64,000 nt of DNA from JAGXSE01 sp040757295. GTDB taxonomy: Bacteria; Bacillota; PH28-bin88. Below are positions 50,959-60,315 of the stretch, one piece after another. The stretch covers positions 1 through 64,000 of the forward strand of contig JBFLXH010000003.1 in assembly GCA_040757295.1 (NCBI GenBank). The letters run 5' to 3'. The first letter of the stretch is position 1. The number at the start of each line of letters is the position of its first letter. A model generated the notes under the pieces. It made no database searches. It was not told the origin of the DNA and saw nothing but the letters and a program-made list of their open reading frames with translations. The position numbers and the translations under genes are program-made.

Positions 50959-51978
50959 TCAGTCAGGTTGACAGGGAACTGGGACACCATGGCTGTCTAA
51001 TGACTGCTGGGCCAATTCTGCGACTTTGGTTACCCATAAGGCATCGGTCTTCCCAGTAAGTGGTTCTTTCCCGGACGTGATACATTCAATAAAGTGCTGG
51101 CATTGTTTCTGTAAAGGCTCCTGAAGTTGTACTGCAGGTAAATAAATGTCACCATAACGAGGGACAAACTGGTAATTGCCTGCTCCCCCTTCAACCGGTT
51201 CAAAGAAACTAGTCATTCCCCGGTCAAAGACCCAAATTTTGTCTTGATTCTGCACATCATCAAAAACCACCATTTGCCGGTCACCAATCAAGGTGGCTTT
51301 GCGGGTTTTAGAAGATTCTAGCCAGCTGGCATGGATCTGAGCCATGATATTTCCTGGAAACCTAAGGGTGATAAAAATAACATCATGAATTCCCGGTTGT
51401 AAATAGCATCCTCCCTGAGCGCTGACCAATTCAGGCTCTTTTTCTAATAAAAAACGCAGCATGGCTAATTCGTGAATCGCTAAATCCCATAGGATGTTTA
51501 CGTCCTTACGGACAATACCCAAATTGCTTCTGGAAAAGTAGGCATATAAAAGGTTCCCCAATTTGCCATCATGCAAATGATTCTTAACCCATTGTAAAGC
51601 TGAATTGTATTCCATCACATGACCTATCATCAGAACCTTTTTCTTTTCCCCGGCTGTTTGATACAACTGCTGCGTGTCACTTAATTTAACAGCACAAGGC
51701 TTTTCCACAAGAACATGTTTTCCCTCCTGCAAGGAAGCCATAACTAAGGGAAAGTGGCTTTCAGGAGGAGTTGCAATTACAACCGCATCCACCTCTTGAT
51801 CATCAACCACATCTTGCCACCGTGTGGTGTATGAAACTTGGGGATAAGTGAGACTCAATGCTGCCACTCGCCGGGGATCACAATCACAGCACCATTTCAC
51901 CTTAACCCCATCTAAATTGGTTAGTATCCTCAAGTAGTTATGTCCCCATCTGCCAGCTCCGATCACTCCAAATTGCAT
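50959..51978 (-). CDS. Gfo/Idh/MocA-family sugar dehydrogenase (WbpB-like)
   Basis: A 339-aa NAD-dependent sugar oxidoreductase: MQFGVIGAGRWGHNYLRIL start with GAGRWG; VVIATPPESHFPLVMASLQEGKHVLVEKP carries the catalytic EKP lysine. The ATG at 51978 is chosen because GGAGGGGGGAATTTCT precedes it. 208 non-coding bases separate it from the acetyltransferase. Likely oxidises C3 of a UDP-sugar before transamination. Confidence 0.9.
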   Translation of the reverse strand: MQFGVIGAGRWGHNYLRILTNLDGVKVKWCCDCDPRRVAALSLTYPQVSYTTRWQDVVDDQEVDAVVIATPPESHFPLVMASLQEGKHVLVEKPCAVKLSDTQQLYQTAGEKKKVLMIGHVMEYNSALQWVKNHLHDGKLGNLLYAYFSRSNLGIVRKDVNILWDLAIHELAMLRFLLEKEPELVSAQGGCYLQPGIHDVIFITLRFPGNIMAQIHASWLESSKTRKATLIGDRQMVVFDDVQNQDKIWVFDRGMTSFFEPVEGGAGNYQFVPRYGDIYLPAVQLQEPLQKQCQHFIECITSGKEPLTGKTDALWVTKVAELAQQSLDSHGVPVPCQPD

Positions 51979-52018
51979 AGAAATTCCCCCCTCCCGTGGT
52001 GAGCCCATTGCCTAGGTG

Positions 52019-55000
52019 TCATGAGGTAAGGTTTTGGCCGATGGCAGCCAGGCTGATGGCAAGTGAAGACTCACCCAAGGCTTTAAGCCGTTGCATCATT
52101 GTCTCCACAGTAGCCCGTGTCTCGGCCATATCATTACAGCTTTCTGCCAACTTGCCTGAAAGTAGGCTTTGGTGAACAAAATCATAAATTTGTCCTGTGT
52201 TCCCATGAACAAGTTTCATCGCTTCCAAAACCTCTTGGCTCTGCCTTGTATCCCCTTGTACCCAGCCCAGCAGCCATATCCAGGATAAAGCGAGCAAATA
52301 ATAGTTGCTGGTTTGACCGACTTTTTCAAATGCCTTGATAGCCGCGCCATAATCACCTAGACGGGCTTGGCAAATACCTTCCATATAAGCTGCTTTAAAT
52401 TTTATCTCCTGGTTTTCCCCTGCTAAAGGCAGGGCCGTTTTCAGATAATCTAAAGAAATGGCATAGTCCCCGGTGCCCGTGAAAATGTCTGCTAACAGCA
52501 AATAGGCATTTACATCAGGCAAACTTAAACAGTTCTCCAATTGTTGCTTTACTGCCTCCACCGGATGGATGCGGCGCAACATACCTGCCAGAGCATAGAG
52601 GGGCAAATGAAATTTGGGGTTGGCTGCCAAAGCCTGCTGATAGGAGGCTGCGGCCTGCTCAAAGTTTCCCATTGCCTCCAAAGCCTTACCCAAACGATAG
52701 TGAGCGTGATATCCACCCATGCCATTGGTACTGGAATAGTATATTGGCGCTTCGCCCATAGTTAAGCAGCTTCTAAAGGCTTGAGCTGCCCCCGCATAAT
52801 TTCCTTGCTCCATGTATATTTCGCCCTTTAAAAACAGAAAATCGGTGAAATTCGGGTAATCAATCATTGAGTTATCGATAAGCTGCAGGCCTGTTTCAAA
52901 CTGTCTGAGTTCCTTTAAACAGATCACCATTTTTAACACCACATCCGAGGTGTAGTTTAGACCGGGTGTATAGGATAGTTTCAATTGTTCCAGGGCCTGG
53001 GAGTATTGCCCAAGGTTCAACAGTTCTACTCCTAAACTGTAGCGCAAAAATCTATTGTCTGGATCCTCCGTCACAGCCCGGCGAATGATGGCCAGGTTGC
53101 GCTCAGATTTATTTTTCTTGATAATGGTGGATGATAAATGCCCGTAGTGGAAAATCCGGACAGGAGCAATCTTTACTGCCGATTCCCCAGCGACTCCAAT
53201 AATTTGATCTACAACCTGTTCGTGGAGTGCCCTTTTAAAACGGTATTGGGGGCGATTGCGAAACAGGCGGCACACCAGATCGGTGATGAAATCATGGCCA
53301 ACCTCGTGACCGTAATAGTTAAACAGTTGAAAACAATAACCCTCCACGTTTTGGGCCAGGAGCAATGACCGGATTTTTGCCTGTTCCCCTTTAGGGAACT
53401 CTTCGTCTGCATCCAAAACCAGCAGCCATTCCCCTGTAGCCATGTCTAAAGAAAAGTTGCGGGCGGCGGCGAAATCATTATTCCATTGATAACGATAAAT
53501 CTTAGCGCCAAATTGCTGGGCTATCTGGATAGTGGTATCGCTGGAACCGGTATCTACCACGATAATTTCATCCACTGCCTCCCGTACGCTATTTAAACAG
53601 CGGGGTAAGTATTCGGCTTCATCCTTTACGATCATGCACAGACTAATCCTGGGCCGATTTTTTTGCAATAAGGCACAAACTTGTTCTGTTCCGGAGAGGC
53701 TGTGTAAAATTGACAAAGTCTGCTGTCGGTACATCCGGGCATAGGCCAGATGTATTTCCACGTCCTCCAACTGCCAGTTCAGTACTTGTTCATAGACCTG
53801 TCGAGCCTTATCCCACTGCTGGTGTTTGCAGTAAATATCCCCTAAATACAGTGCTCCTTGGCTATCCCCATAACCAGCGGCCAAAGCTTCTCCCAACCAT
53901 TGAAGGGCCAATTCTTCCTCTCCCCGGCGATAAAAAACCTTTCCCAGGTCCAACATCAGCTCAGGCTCCCTAGCTCCTAGGCATAATATTTTTTTTGCCA
54001 GTGACAATTTATTTGCCAGCAGCAGTTTATTAACTAAATCAGTATATGCTTTTATCAAGGGTAATGCCTCTTCCCTTGATAATGCCCGAACAGAGTTGGT
54101 CTCAAAGATGAGGCTGTGACAGGCTTGATATAGTTTTTTAATAGGGGCCTCAGGCCAACCAGAAAGGAAAGCCGCCGCCTTGTCATTGCTGCTTTCCAGC
54201 CAGTAAAGCAAACACAGGTTTCTGGCGGAACGCGGGTAATGATCACTATTTGCGGGAATCTGGCTTAAATGCTTCTTGGCATTGGCTAAGTCTCCGCATA
54301 GGAGAAATACTTCCCCGGCTACAGCATTGTAATAATCGCCTTCCGCTTTTAGCTGGATTGCTTTATGCAAAAAGTCCAAAGCTTGGTGCGGGAGGCCTTC
54401 GGCTAAAAATATGTCTGCCAAAGCCAAATTGGCTGCAGGGGTTGCCATATGGAAGAAATTGTTCAGATAAGCAATGGTCTCTTCTTTTCCCTTCAACGGC
54501 AATAGCAACTGGATAATCCTGATCAAAGGCTGCAGATTGGTTGAGTCAGCAATTAATTGCCTCCGAAAGACTTCCACTGCCTTTTCCTTTTCCCCTATCT
54601 TAATATAAGCATCGGCCATTGCCAGCCAAGCCCGATCCCCACTCACCCCCGCCTCACTGGCATAGTTGGACGGTGCTTCACCCATGGCAATGCACCGCTC
54701 CAAAAGCTGAACAGCTTGCCCATAATTCTTTAGTTCCAGATGCAGCACGGCCATTTGGTAGTATAAATCGGTATAGTCTGGAAATATGGAAGTTCTCTGT
54801 TGTAAATACAGAATGGCTTCCTGTTTCTTGTTCATCAGTGCCAGGCAGTCAGCCTTTCTTCGTATTAGGTAGCTGGCATAAGGCGCTTCCCAGCGGATGT
54901 TCTTTTCCGCCAAGTCAAAATATTCCAGGGCCTTATTGTATTCACCAGCACGCAAATACTCTACGGCTAGGTTGTAATAGAGAAAATTATCAGGTTGCCG

Positions 55001-55600
55001 TGACTCCAATTCCTGTTGCAAGAGGGCCATGTTGCGGCTGGCCTTTCCCTTTTTATCGACTTCCCGCTTGAGATAACCATAGTGGCGCACCCGTATTTGG
55101 GAGGCTACCTTGATGGCATCCCTGCCGGCAGCCTCCATGATACTGGAAATGATCCCCTCGTGGATGCGGCCGGTATAGCGGTAGTGAGGCCTATTGCGAA
55201 AGAGGCGCATGGTAAGGTTAGTGAGGCTTGTCTCAGCGTCATTTATGCCCATCTCGTTGACCGTTTGGAGAAAATAAGCTTCTACTTCAGGGACTGTCAG
55301 TAATTGTTTCAAATTAGGTATGTCTTCTCGAAAAAGTTCATCATCACCATCCAGGATCAGGATCCAGTCACCGGTGGCAAGCTCCAATGAACAGTTGCGG
55401 GCTTCACTAAAACTGTTGGTCCAAGGAAAAATGCTCACCCGTGCCCCATATTTTTCAGCTATTTCTACTGTGTTATCCTGGGAACCGGTATCCACCACAA
55501 TAATTTCGTCAACCAAACCTGCCACGCTCTCCAGGCACCGAGGCAGATTTTCTGCTTCATCTTTCACGATCATGCATAAACTAATTCTAGGACTGTCCAA
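52019..55600 (-). CDS. Bimodular glycosyltransferase: GT2-TPR-GT2-TPR, ~1193 aa
   Basis: Two tandem copies of a GT2 plus TPR unit. Module A begins PRISLCMIVKDEAENLPRCL (residue ~5) with VDTGSQDNT and ILILDGDDELF; module B begins RISLCMIVKDEAEYLPRCL near residue 640 with VDTGSSDTT and LVLDADEEF. Each is followed by TPR helices. The DxDD/DADE boxes are intact in both, so both are probably active. TTG 55600 is the start because AAAGGAGG lies 8 bases before it; the reading frame is open further upstream to 55621. Overlaps the TPR gene by 14 bases. Such proteins glycosylate S-layer, flagellar or spore-surface proteins. Confidence 0.88.
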   Translation of the reverse strand: MDSPRISLCMIVKDEAENLPRCLESVAGLVDEIIVVDTGSQDNTVEIAEKYGARVSIFPWTNSFSEARNCSLELATGDWILILDGDDELFREDIPNLKQLLTVPEVEAYFLQTVNEMGINDAETSLTNLTMRLFRNRPHYRYTGRIHEGIISSIMEAAGRDAIKVASQIRVRHYGYLKREVDKKGKASRNMALLQQELESRQPDNFLYYNLAVEYLRAGEYNKALEYFDLAEKNIRWEAPYASYLIRRKADCLALMNKKQEAILYLQQRTSIFPDYTDLYYQMAVLHLELKNYGQAVQLLERCIAMGEAPSNYASEAGVSGDRAWLAMADAYIKIGEKEKAVEVFRRQLIADSTNLQPLIRIIQLLLPLKGKEETIAYLNNFFHMATPAANLALADIFLAEGLPHQALDFLHKAIQLKAEGDYYNAVAGEVFLLCGDLANAKKHLSQIPANSDHYPRSARNLCLLYWLESSNDKAAAFLSGWPEAPIKKLYQACHSLIFETNSVRALSREEALPLIKAYTDLVNKLLLANKLSLAKKILCLGAREPELMLDLGKVFYRRGEEELALQWLGEALAAGYGDSQGALYLGDIYCKHQQWDKARQVYEQVLNWQLEDVEIHLAYARMYRQQTLSILHSLSGTEQVCALLQKNRPRISLCMIVKDEAEYLPRCLNSVREAVDEIIVVDTGSSDTTIQIAQQFGAKIYRYQWNNDFAAARNFSLDMATGEWLLVLDADEEFPKGEQAKIRSLLLAQNVEGYCFQLFNYYGHEVGHDFITDLVCRLFRNRPQYRFKRALHEQVVDQIIGVAGESAVKIAPVRIFHYGHLSSTIIKKNKSERNLAIIRRAVTEDPDNRFLRYSLGVELLNLGQYSQALEQLKLSYTPGLNYTSDVVLKMVICLKELRQFETGLQLIDNSMIDYPNFTDFLFLKGEIYMEQGNYAGAAQAFRSCLTMGEAPIYYSSTNGMGGYHAHYRLGKALEAMGNFEQAAASYQQALAANPKFHLPLYALAGMLRRIHPVEAVKQQLENCLSLPDVNAYLLLADIFTGTGDYAISLDYLKTALPLAGENQEIKFKAAYMEGICQARLGDYGAAIKAFEKVGQTSNYYLLALSWIWLLGWVQGDTRQSQEVLEAMKLVHGNTGQIYDFVHQSLLSGKLAESCNDMAETRATVETMMQRLKALGESSLAISLAAIGQNLTS

Positions 55601-56531
55601 CGGGTTCGCCTCCTTTGGCAAGGCTCATATATAACTCCTCCAATTGCTGTAAGCCCAGGACCAGTCCCTGCTGCTCCCTGGCTATGGCAGGCACTTCCTT
55701 AAAATAGTGGGAAGCCTGGTGGAGGATCTCCCTTTCCCGCCAGAGGCAGGCTTGAGCTGTCAACAGCGCCAAGGCCTTGTCTTGGGGGTCTTGGGCCAGC
55801 GCCCGGCGGGCTACCATCAGGGCAACTTCTGCTGCCTGTGCTGCCAAAAAGGCATCAACAATACCGTGGAGGGAATGAAGGTCAGAAAAAATAAAATAGC
55901 GGTCCAAGTATGCCAAACATTGGTCATAATCCATGGTTTTTACCAAACTGCGGGCTAAACCCTTAAGGGATTGGGGGTTCTTAGGCCGGCACTGGAGAGC
56001 CAGGGTATATGCTTTAACTGCCTGATCATAGGCCTCCGCCTCCTCCAAAACCTCTCCGGCCATTTGGCAGGCTTTATAACTGCCTACCCCCTCGGTTGTA
56101 TCGTAACCGGGAGGTGATTCCCCCAATTTCAGGCAATGGTTAAAAGCGTCCATAGCCGCATCCGGCTGGTTTAATGACTTATGAGCCAACCCCTTTAAAT
56201 AAAACAAGTCTGTATACGCAGGAAACCAGTCAATGCCTCGTTGCAACACCTCCACAGCAGCAGGGTATTCCTTTTCCTCTAAGAGACAGGTGGCGTAGTT
56301 GAGAAATAAACTGGCAGCATACTGCCACTGCCGGTCACAGTCGTGGTAAACTCCTTCAAACCAGTGGATAGCCTGGCGGTAATTACCCAGGTGGTAATGT
56401 TCCAACCCCAGGTTATATCTAATGGAGAGGCTTTCCTTTTCCTTGTCCTTATCCCGTGCTCCCGGAATGACTTTCAAATAGCGCTGGGCTGTGGCTTTTG
56501 CCTTTTTTGCTGGGGCTCTGTATTTTTTCAT
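55587..56531 (-). CDS. TPR-repeat protein
   Basis: A 314-aa protein of tandem TPR helices (LSIRYNLGLEHYHLGNYRQA, AVEVLQRGIDWFPAYTDLFYL, AYDQAVKAYTLALQCRPKNP), related to the TPR parts of the downstream bimodular enzyme. No GT2 domain. ATG 56531 is preceded by AAGGGGGAACCTTA; a start at 56567 lacks an SD. Possibly an adaptor that recruits the glycosyltransferase to its protein substrate. Confidence 0.85.
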   Translation of the reverse strand: MKKYRAPAKKAKATAQRYLKVIPGARDKDKEKESLSIRYNLGLEHYHLGNYRQAIHWFEGVYHDCDRQWQYAASLFLNYATCLLEEKEYPAAVEVLQRGIDWFPAYTDLFYLKGLAHKSLNQPDAAMDAFNHCLKLGESPPGYDTTEGVGSYKACQMAGEVLEEAEAYDQAVKAYTLALQCRPKNPQSLKGLARSLVKTMDYDQCLAYLDRYFIFSDLHSLHGIVDAFLAAQAAEVALMVARRALAQDPQDKALALLTAQACLWREREILHQASHYFKEVPAIAREQQGLVLGLQQLEELYMSLAKGGEPVGQS

Positions 56532-56672
56532 TAAGGTTCCCCCTTGGCAGAAGGCTGTTTTTTCCAAAGTAATTAATCAAAGCTTTGGGCTTCGCTAAGG
56601 CTGGCCGCAATTCAGGTTTTCTTTATCAAATTATGAGGCTAACCACCTATGTGTTACTGATAAATAAAATAT

Positions 56673-56697
56673 AAAGGCACCACAGGGTGGTGCCTTT
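56673..56697 (-). terminator. Intrinsic terminator downstream of the repeat-protein gene
   Basis: AAAGGCACCAC / GTGGTGCCTTT, 11-bp stem with a 3-base loop; on the minus strand followed by ATATTTTATTT. Confidence 0.75.
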
Positions 56698-56701
56698 GAG
56701 A

Positions 56702-57403
56702 TTATACGTGGGCTTGGTAATAAGCATCAAAGGTGATTTCCGCCAAATTAGTCAATGAAGCATAGGAAAGGCGGGCGTATTTGAGGAAATACTTAGGCAC
56801 AAACACTGTTGCTACATTACCGTCAAGGGTAAAGGCACTGGTGTCTAAAATCCAAAAACTGGCATTGGGGCTAACTTCCACCTTAATACTTACTTGGGCG
56901 GCACCCCTGTTATGAACGGCAAAAGAAACCATGGACATTGGGGATACATCCTGTTGCAGAATGCCAGCATAAACTGTAGTAGATGAGAGGACGGAAGTAG
57001 CTGTATCAGTGGCCACATAGCGGGACGTATGCTTAATTTCCGCTTCGCCGAAGGTTACTGCGTCAAAAGTTACTGAGCCGAAGGTGACTGAGCCGAAAGT
57101 AACTGAACCGTTAATGTCGCCGAAGGTGACTGAGCCGAAAGTAACTGAACCGTTAATGGCGCCGAAGGTGACTGAGCCGAAAGTAACTGAACCGTTAATG
57201 TCGCCGAAGGTTACTGAGCCGAAGGTTACTGAACCGAAAGTAACTGAACCGTTAATGTCGCCGAAAGTAGTTGACACTGTGTCGGTAATGCTTTGAATAT
57301 TTAATCTGCCGCTGGTCGTTGAAAGGGCTTGGTTAGTTTCGCTACCGAATATTTGTACTTTAAGTTGACCTGGTTCCACGTTAAACACTAAATTATTAGC
57401 CAA
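56702..57403 (-). CDS. Surface-type protein with SVTFG repeat array and DUF6385-like C-terminal domain
   Basis: A 233-aa protein. N-terminal strand-rich part (NNLVFNVEPGQLKVQIFG), then ~11 pentapeptide units of the type SVTFG grouped by DING/AING linkers (residues ~45-120), and a C-terminal domain (MVSFAVHNRGAAQVSIKVEVSP...FVPKYFLKYARLSYASL) shared with the divergent gene at 57734. TTG at 57403 is the likely start, with a G-rich SD. The regular beta-strand repeat could form a beta-solenoid stalk, as in surface or spore proteins. Repeat DNA suggests that length may vary. Confidence 0.75.
   Translation of the reverse strand: MANNLVFNVEPGQLKVQIFGSETNQALSTTSGRLNIQSITDTVSTTFGDINGSVTFGSVTFGSVTFGDINGSVTFGSVTFGAINGSVTFGSVTFGDINGSVTFGSVTFGSVTFDAVTFGEAEIKHTSRYVATDTATSVLSSTTVYAGILQQDVSPMSMVSFAVHNRGAAQVSIKVEVSPNASFWILDTSAFTLDGNVATVFVPKYFLKYARLSYASLTNLAEITFDAYYQAHV
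57046..57270 (-). repeat. 15/42-bp minisatellite coding SVTFG units
   Basis: Tandem 15-bp units (plus-strand sense CCGAAGGTGACTGAG and variants) nested in 42-bp periods that include GTTAATGTCGCC. The units are nearly identical at the DNA level, a sign of recent expansion by slippage or recombination. Confidence 0.85.
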
Positions 57404-57733
57404 TAAAATCCCCCCCCAAATCTTTCCATGAATTATGCAACTAAAAACCATATTCTGGTACTCTGCTTTATACTATTCATTTCAGATTGTGGGAGTGCAT
57501 GGGGTTTCGGCAATTTTCTTGTTAATAAGTTGCCTTTATTAAACCCTAACATACAATGTATAAGGCAAAGAGGAGACGGGGTGACAGAATAGTTATCCGA
57601 ATTGTTAACCACCATGAAAAGCAGTATCTTATGGCTGTTTTCGCGCTGGTTTAGCAGGCCATAATTTTTTCATTCCTTTTGGATAATATTAGCTTCAAGT
57701 TTTTTTGCACAAAAAGGTTAGGGAAGTGGAGCA
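57404..57733. other. Divergent intergenic region between the two DUF6385-like genes
   Basis: 330 bases, A+T-rich; promoters for both divergent surface-protein genes should be here. No clear operator or RNA is seen. Confidence 0.4.
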
Positions 57734-58771
57734 ATGAATTGCCAAAATGAAATTTATAATTCTAATTTCATATATGGAAAGGCACCCGACTATTCCTTCC
57801 CTGATGGCTGGCTGGAAGTAGGAGGAGATAAGGATACCAAGTGGGTTTGGAACAAAGCTCCTTCAGGAGAAGGACAAGTTAAAATCGTTAATCCCCATAA
57901 CATAAAAGCAGGCATTAGACAACTACAATCGGTGTATGTTCCCATAGGCGAAAAACAACGGTGGCTACTAAAGGTTTTTTTGACAGCAGACACCCCAGGC
58001 CGGTTGGCCTATATTCGCATCAATTACCGGAATCCGGCAGGATTTCCCTTAGGGTCTGCCGAGTTTTACCATAAAATAAACCCAGATAAAACTGAATATC
58101 AAGACGTGATGATTACTCCCTGTGGTGCTTCTGCCGCCTTGGTGGAGGTGGGATTAGAAGAAGCAGGCACCCTTTATATAAATGGAGTTTTTTGCTGGAG
58201 ACTTTACCCCATTAAGAATATTAGGGTAGACGAAAAAGGCAGAATTTTTGTTAAAAATGTGGAAACCATCCAGGAAATTGTTAAACCTGTTAGGGTGAAA
58301 TTGGATGCACCAATTCAGGCCAATATCAAAGCAAGTATAGATGCCGACATCAGAAATCTCAGTTACCAGCGGGATACGGTACGGATTTATGGCAGCCAAT
58401 CTGGTGCTCCTTTGAAAACTAATCCCGACGGCCAAGCTCAAGTAGAGATTGCCGGAAACAGTTTTACTTCGGTTACCCAAGCAGTAACCACTGGTGACTC
58501 ATTAAATCGAACTGCCTCCTATAACGTATCCAAGCTAAAGGTTTATTCTTTTGCGGTGTTAAATACTGGTGCAAAACCGGCCATAGTAAAGATTTACCTC
58601 AGTCCCGATGGCATTAACTGGATTGCAGACGGGCCAGAATTGACACAGGCACCCGGGAAGATGGAGGTGTTAGTTGCAAAATATTTTTTACACTATGCTG
58701 CTGTGGGTTACCGGTCTGCTGCCGCAGGAGAGCCCACAACGTTGACGGTTTGGTTCCAGGCCCAGTGTTAA
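57734..58771 (+). CDS. Surface-type protein with CBM-like N-terminus and DUF6385-like C-terminal domain
   Basis: A 345-aa protein: residues ~8-155 look like a carbohydrate-binding beta-sandwich (NSNFIYGKAPDYSFPDGWLEVG...), ~165-215 a linker with repeated VKLDAPIQANIKASIDADI, and ~235-345 a C-terminal domain (VYSFAVLNTGAKPAIVKIYLSPDGINWI...LVAKYFLHYAAVGYRSA) homologous to the one at 56702. No signal peptide is evident. ATG 57734 after TTAGGGAAGTGGAG. Beside a glycosylation operon, so it may be a glycosylated surface or spore-coat protein. Confidence 0.75.
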   Translation: MNCQNEIYNSNFIYGKAPDYSFPDGWLEVGGDKDTKWVWNKAPSGEGQVKIVNPHNIKAGIRQLQSVYVPIGEKQRWLLKVFLTADTPGRLAYIRINYRNPAGFPLGSAEFYHKINPDKTEYQDVMITPCGASAALVEVGLEEAGTLYINGVFCWRLYPIKNIRVDEKGRIFVKNVETIQEIVKPVRVKLDAPIQANIKASIDADIRNLSYQRDTVRIYGSQSGAPLKTNPDGQAQVEIAGNSFTSVTQAVTTGDSLNRTASYNVSKLKVYSFAVLNTGAKPAIVKIYLSPDGINWIADGPELTQAPGKMEVLVAKYFLHYAAVGYRSAAAGEPTTLTVWFQAQC

Positions 58772-58826
58772 TTGGGTTTTTGCATTTGCATATGCCATAT
58801 CCTTTTCTTTATCAAGCCGATATTCC

Positions 58827-58966
58827 TTTTTATCACAGATGGCTACCCGCTCTAATACCCCCGCTTCTTTGAAGCGGCGGGATAAGAGCGGCTACGCCAC
58901 TGCATTAACTGGCTCTAACCTTCAGCGGGGGTAACAATCCCCCGCTGAAGTCAAGACCCAGTTGAA
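58827..58966 (+). repeat. Palindrome-rich interspersed repeat, copy 3 (most complete)
   Basis: Starts TTTTATCACAGATGGC, contains CCGCTTC-TTT-GAAGCGG and the perfect hairpin TTCAGCGGGGG-TAACAAT-CCCCCGCTGAA, and ends CAAGACCCAGTTGAA. Same unit as copy 1 (inverted, in hutU). No ORF. Follows a surface-protein gene. Confidence 0.85.
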
Positions 58967-59261
58967 AGAGGAGTCTCGGCTTATTTTTGTTGGTTCCCCG
59001 TGGCTATTTGCAAATTGACTCGTGCTCAATAGAGGAAACCAGGGGGCTTCTGTGTAATATATTAACAGCTCCTGCACCAAAAAACTCGACCGGAGATGGC
59101 TACCATCAAAAGTGTGGAAAAAAATCCTTTGGAAAACTGCATTATGGTAAGAAAAAAATATCCGTAGATGTTGCCCGGCGGTATGCTCTCGCCCAGGTTT
59201 TGGTTGCCGATTTGCCGGCGGGTGTCAGGTAACGATTAGTATTTTAAAGGAGGAAGGAAGA
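58967..59261. other. Intergenic region without a supported gene
   Basis: An open frame of 81 codons (58987-59232) exists but has no convincing SD, no recognisable domain and unusual composition; treated as non-coding. Nothing else is visible. Confidence 0.4.
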
Positions 59262-60029
59262 ATGGGCTATCGAAACCTCTTTGATTTGAGCGGGCGGGTG
59301 GCTTTGATTACTGGTGCAGCCGGGGGGTTGGGCCAGGTGATGGCAGTCGGCATGGCCGAGTTCGGTGCTGATATAGCGCTGACTGACTTGGTGCCGGAAA
59401 ATGCCCAAGAGACAGTTGCCACTATTGCGAAGCTTGGTAAAAAGGCCAGGTCTTATCAGCTTGATGTAACTGACAAAGAAGCCGTTGAACGGGTGGTGGT
59501 CCAGGTCCAGGAGGATTTCGGGCAAATCGATATCCTAGTTAACAGCGCCGGAATTAATAACCGGAAGCCGGCCGTGGAATATACCATGCATGAATGGGAT
59601 CAAATAATTGACATTAACCTGAAGGGGACTTTCCTTTGCGCCCAGGCTGTAGGCAAAGTGATGCTGGCCCAGAAGAGGGGGAAAATAATCAACATGGGAT
59701 CGGTTTCCTCGGTCCTTGGGCATCCTAACCACGGTCCTTATGCTGCCAGCAAGGGCGGAGTCGCCTTGCTGACAAAAGTATTGGCAGTGGAATGGGCAAA
59801 ACAGGGGATAAATGTCAACGCCATTTGCCCTGCCTATATCAAAACCCCTCTTACCGCCGACTATCTGGCCATTGGCGACCATTATCAAAAGATTGCCGCC
59901 ACAATCCCCATGGGGAGGCTAGGGGAACCTGCCGACATTGTTGGGGCAGCAGTATTTTTGGCTTCAGATGCCTCCAACTTTGTCACCGGCCACCTGTTGC
60001 TGGTTGACGGGGGGCGGTGTGCCGATTAA
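59262..60029 (+). CDS. Short-chain dehydrogenase/reductase
   Basis: A 255-aa classical SDR: VALITGAAGGLG nucleotide-binding motif, NSAGINNRKP, Ser in MGSVSSVLGHP and catalytic YAASKGG. Resembles gluconate 5-dehydrogenase/2-deoxygluconate 3-dehydrogenase. ATG 59262 follows TAAAGGAGGAAGGA. Substrate unknown; probably a sugar acid or polyol. Stands alone. Confidence 0.9.
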   Translation: MGYRNLFDLSGRVALITGAAGGLGQVMAVGMAEFGADIALTDLVPENAQETVATIAKLGKKARSYQLDVTDKEAVERVVVQVQEDFGQIDILVNSAGINNRKPAVEYTMHEWDQIIDINLKGTFLCAQAVGKVMLAQKRGKIINMGSVSSVLGHPNHGPYAASKGGVALLTKVLAVEWAKQGINVNAICPAYIKTPLTADYLAIGDHYQKIAATIPMGRLGEPADIVGAAVFLASDASNFVTGHLLLVDGGRCAD

Positions 60030-60202
60030 TTGCCAGCGAGGGACAGGAATTTCCCGTTGGGACCCAGAGTCCGACAAAGAAATCCAGGCTGATGTGGTTC
60101 TTGTTTACCGGATTAAAACCTCGGTGCCCCTTATCATTGATGCCCTTACCGGTGAATGGAGGGCTGGCTACTAAACGTCAGGACTAAGGAAGGAAATATC
60201 CA

Positions 60203-60232
60203 CCGGGCTTCGGCCCGGTTTTCTTTTTTCAG
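60203..60232 (+). terminator. Intrinsic terminator after the SDR gene
   Basis: CCGGGC-TTCG-GCCCGG followed by TTTTCTTTTTTC. Confidence 0.85.
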
Positions 60233-60264
60233 TTTCCTATTGAGGTAAATTGTTAAAATCTAAG

Positions 60265-60315
60265 ACGGGCACGTGCGGTTTCATAAGAGGGGAGCCATGA
60301 AAATGGTCCCCCTAC
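60265..60315 (+). mobile_element. Possible 5'-truncated group II intron (domain V/VI end)
   Basis: GGGCACGTGCGGTTTCATAA resembles the 3' strand of intron domain V (GCACGTACGGTTC type). It is followed by a domain-VI-like hairpin, GGGGA-G-CCAT-GAAA-ATGG-TCCCC, and a terminal CTAC. Bacterial class C introns insert just downstream of intrinsic terminators, and one lies 33 bases upstream. The 5' part, including domain V's first strand, is missing, so this would be a dead remnant. Confidence 0.4.

Noticed and set aside
57084..57296. Plus-strand open frame with repeated TEPKV units
   Set aside because: It is the antisense of the SVTFG repeat array; repeats stay open on both strands. No ribosome site.
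58987..59232. 81-codon open frame before the SDR gene
   Set aside because: No recognisable domain, no good ribosome site, next to a mobile repeat; treated as non-coding.
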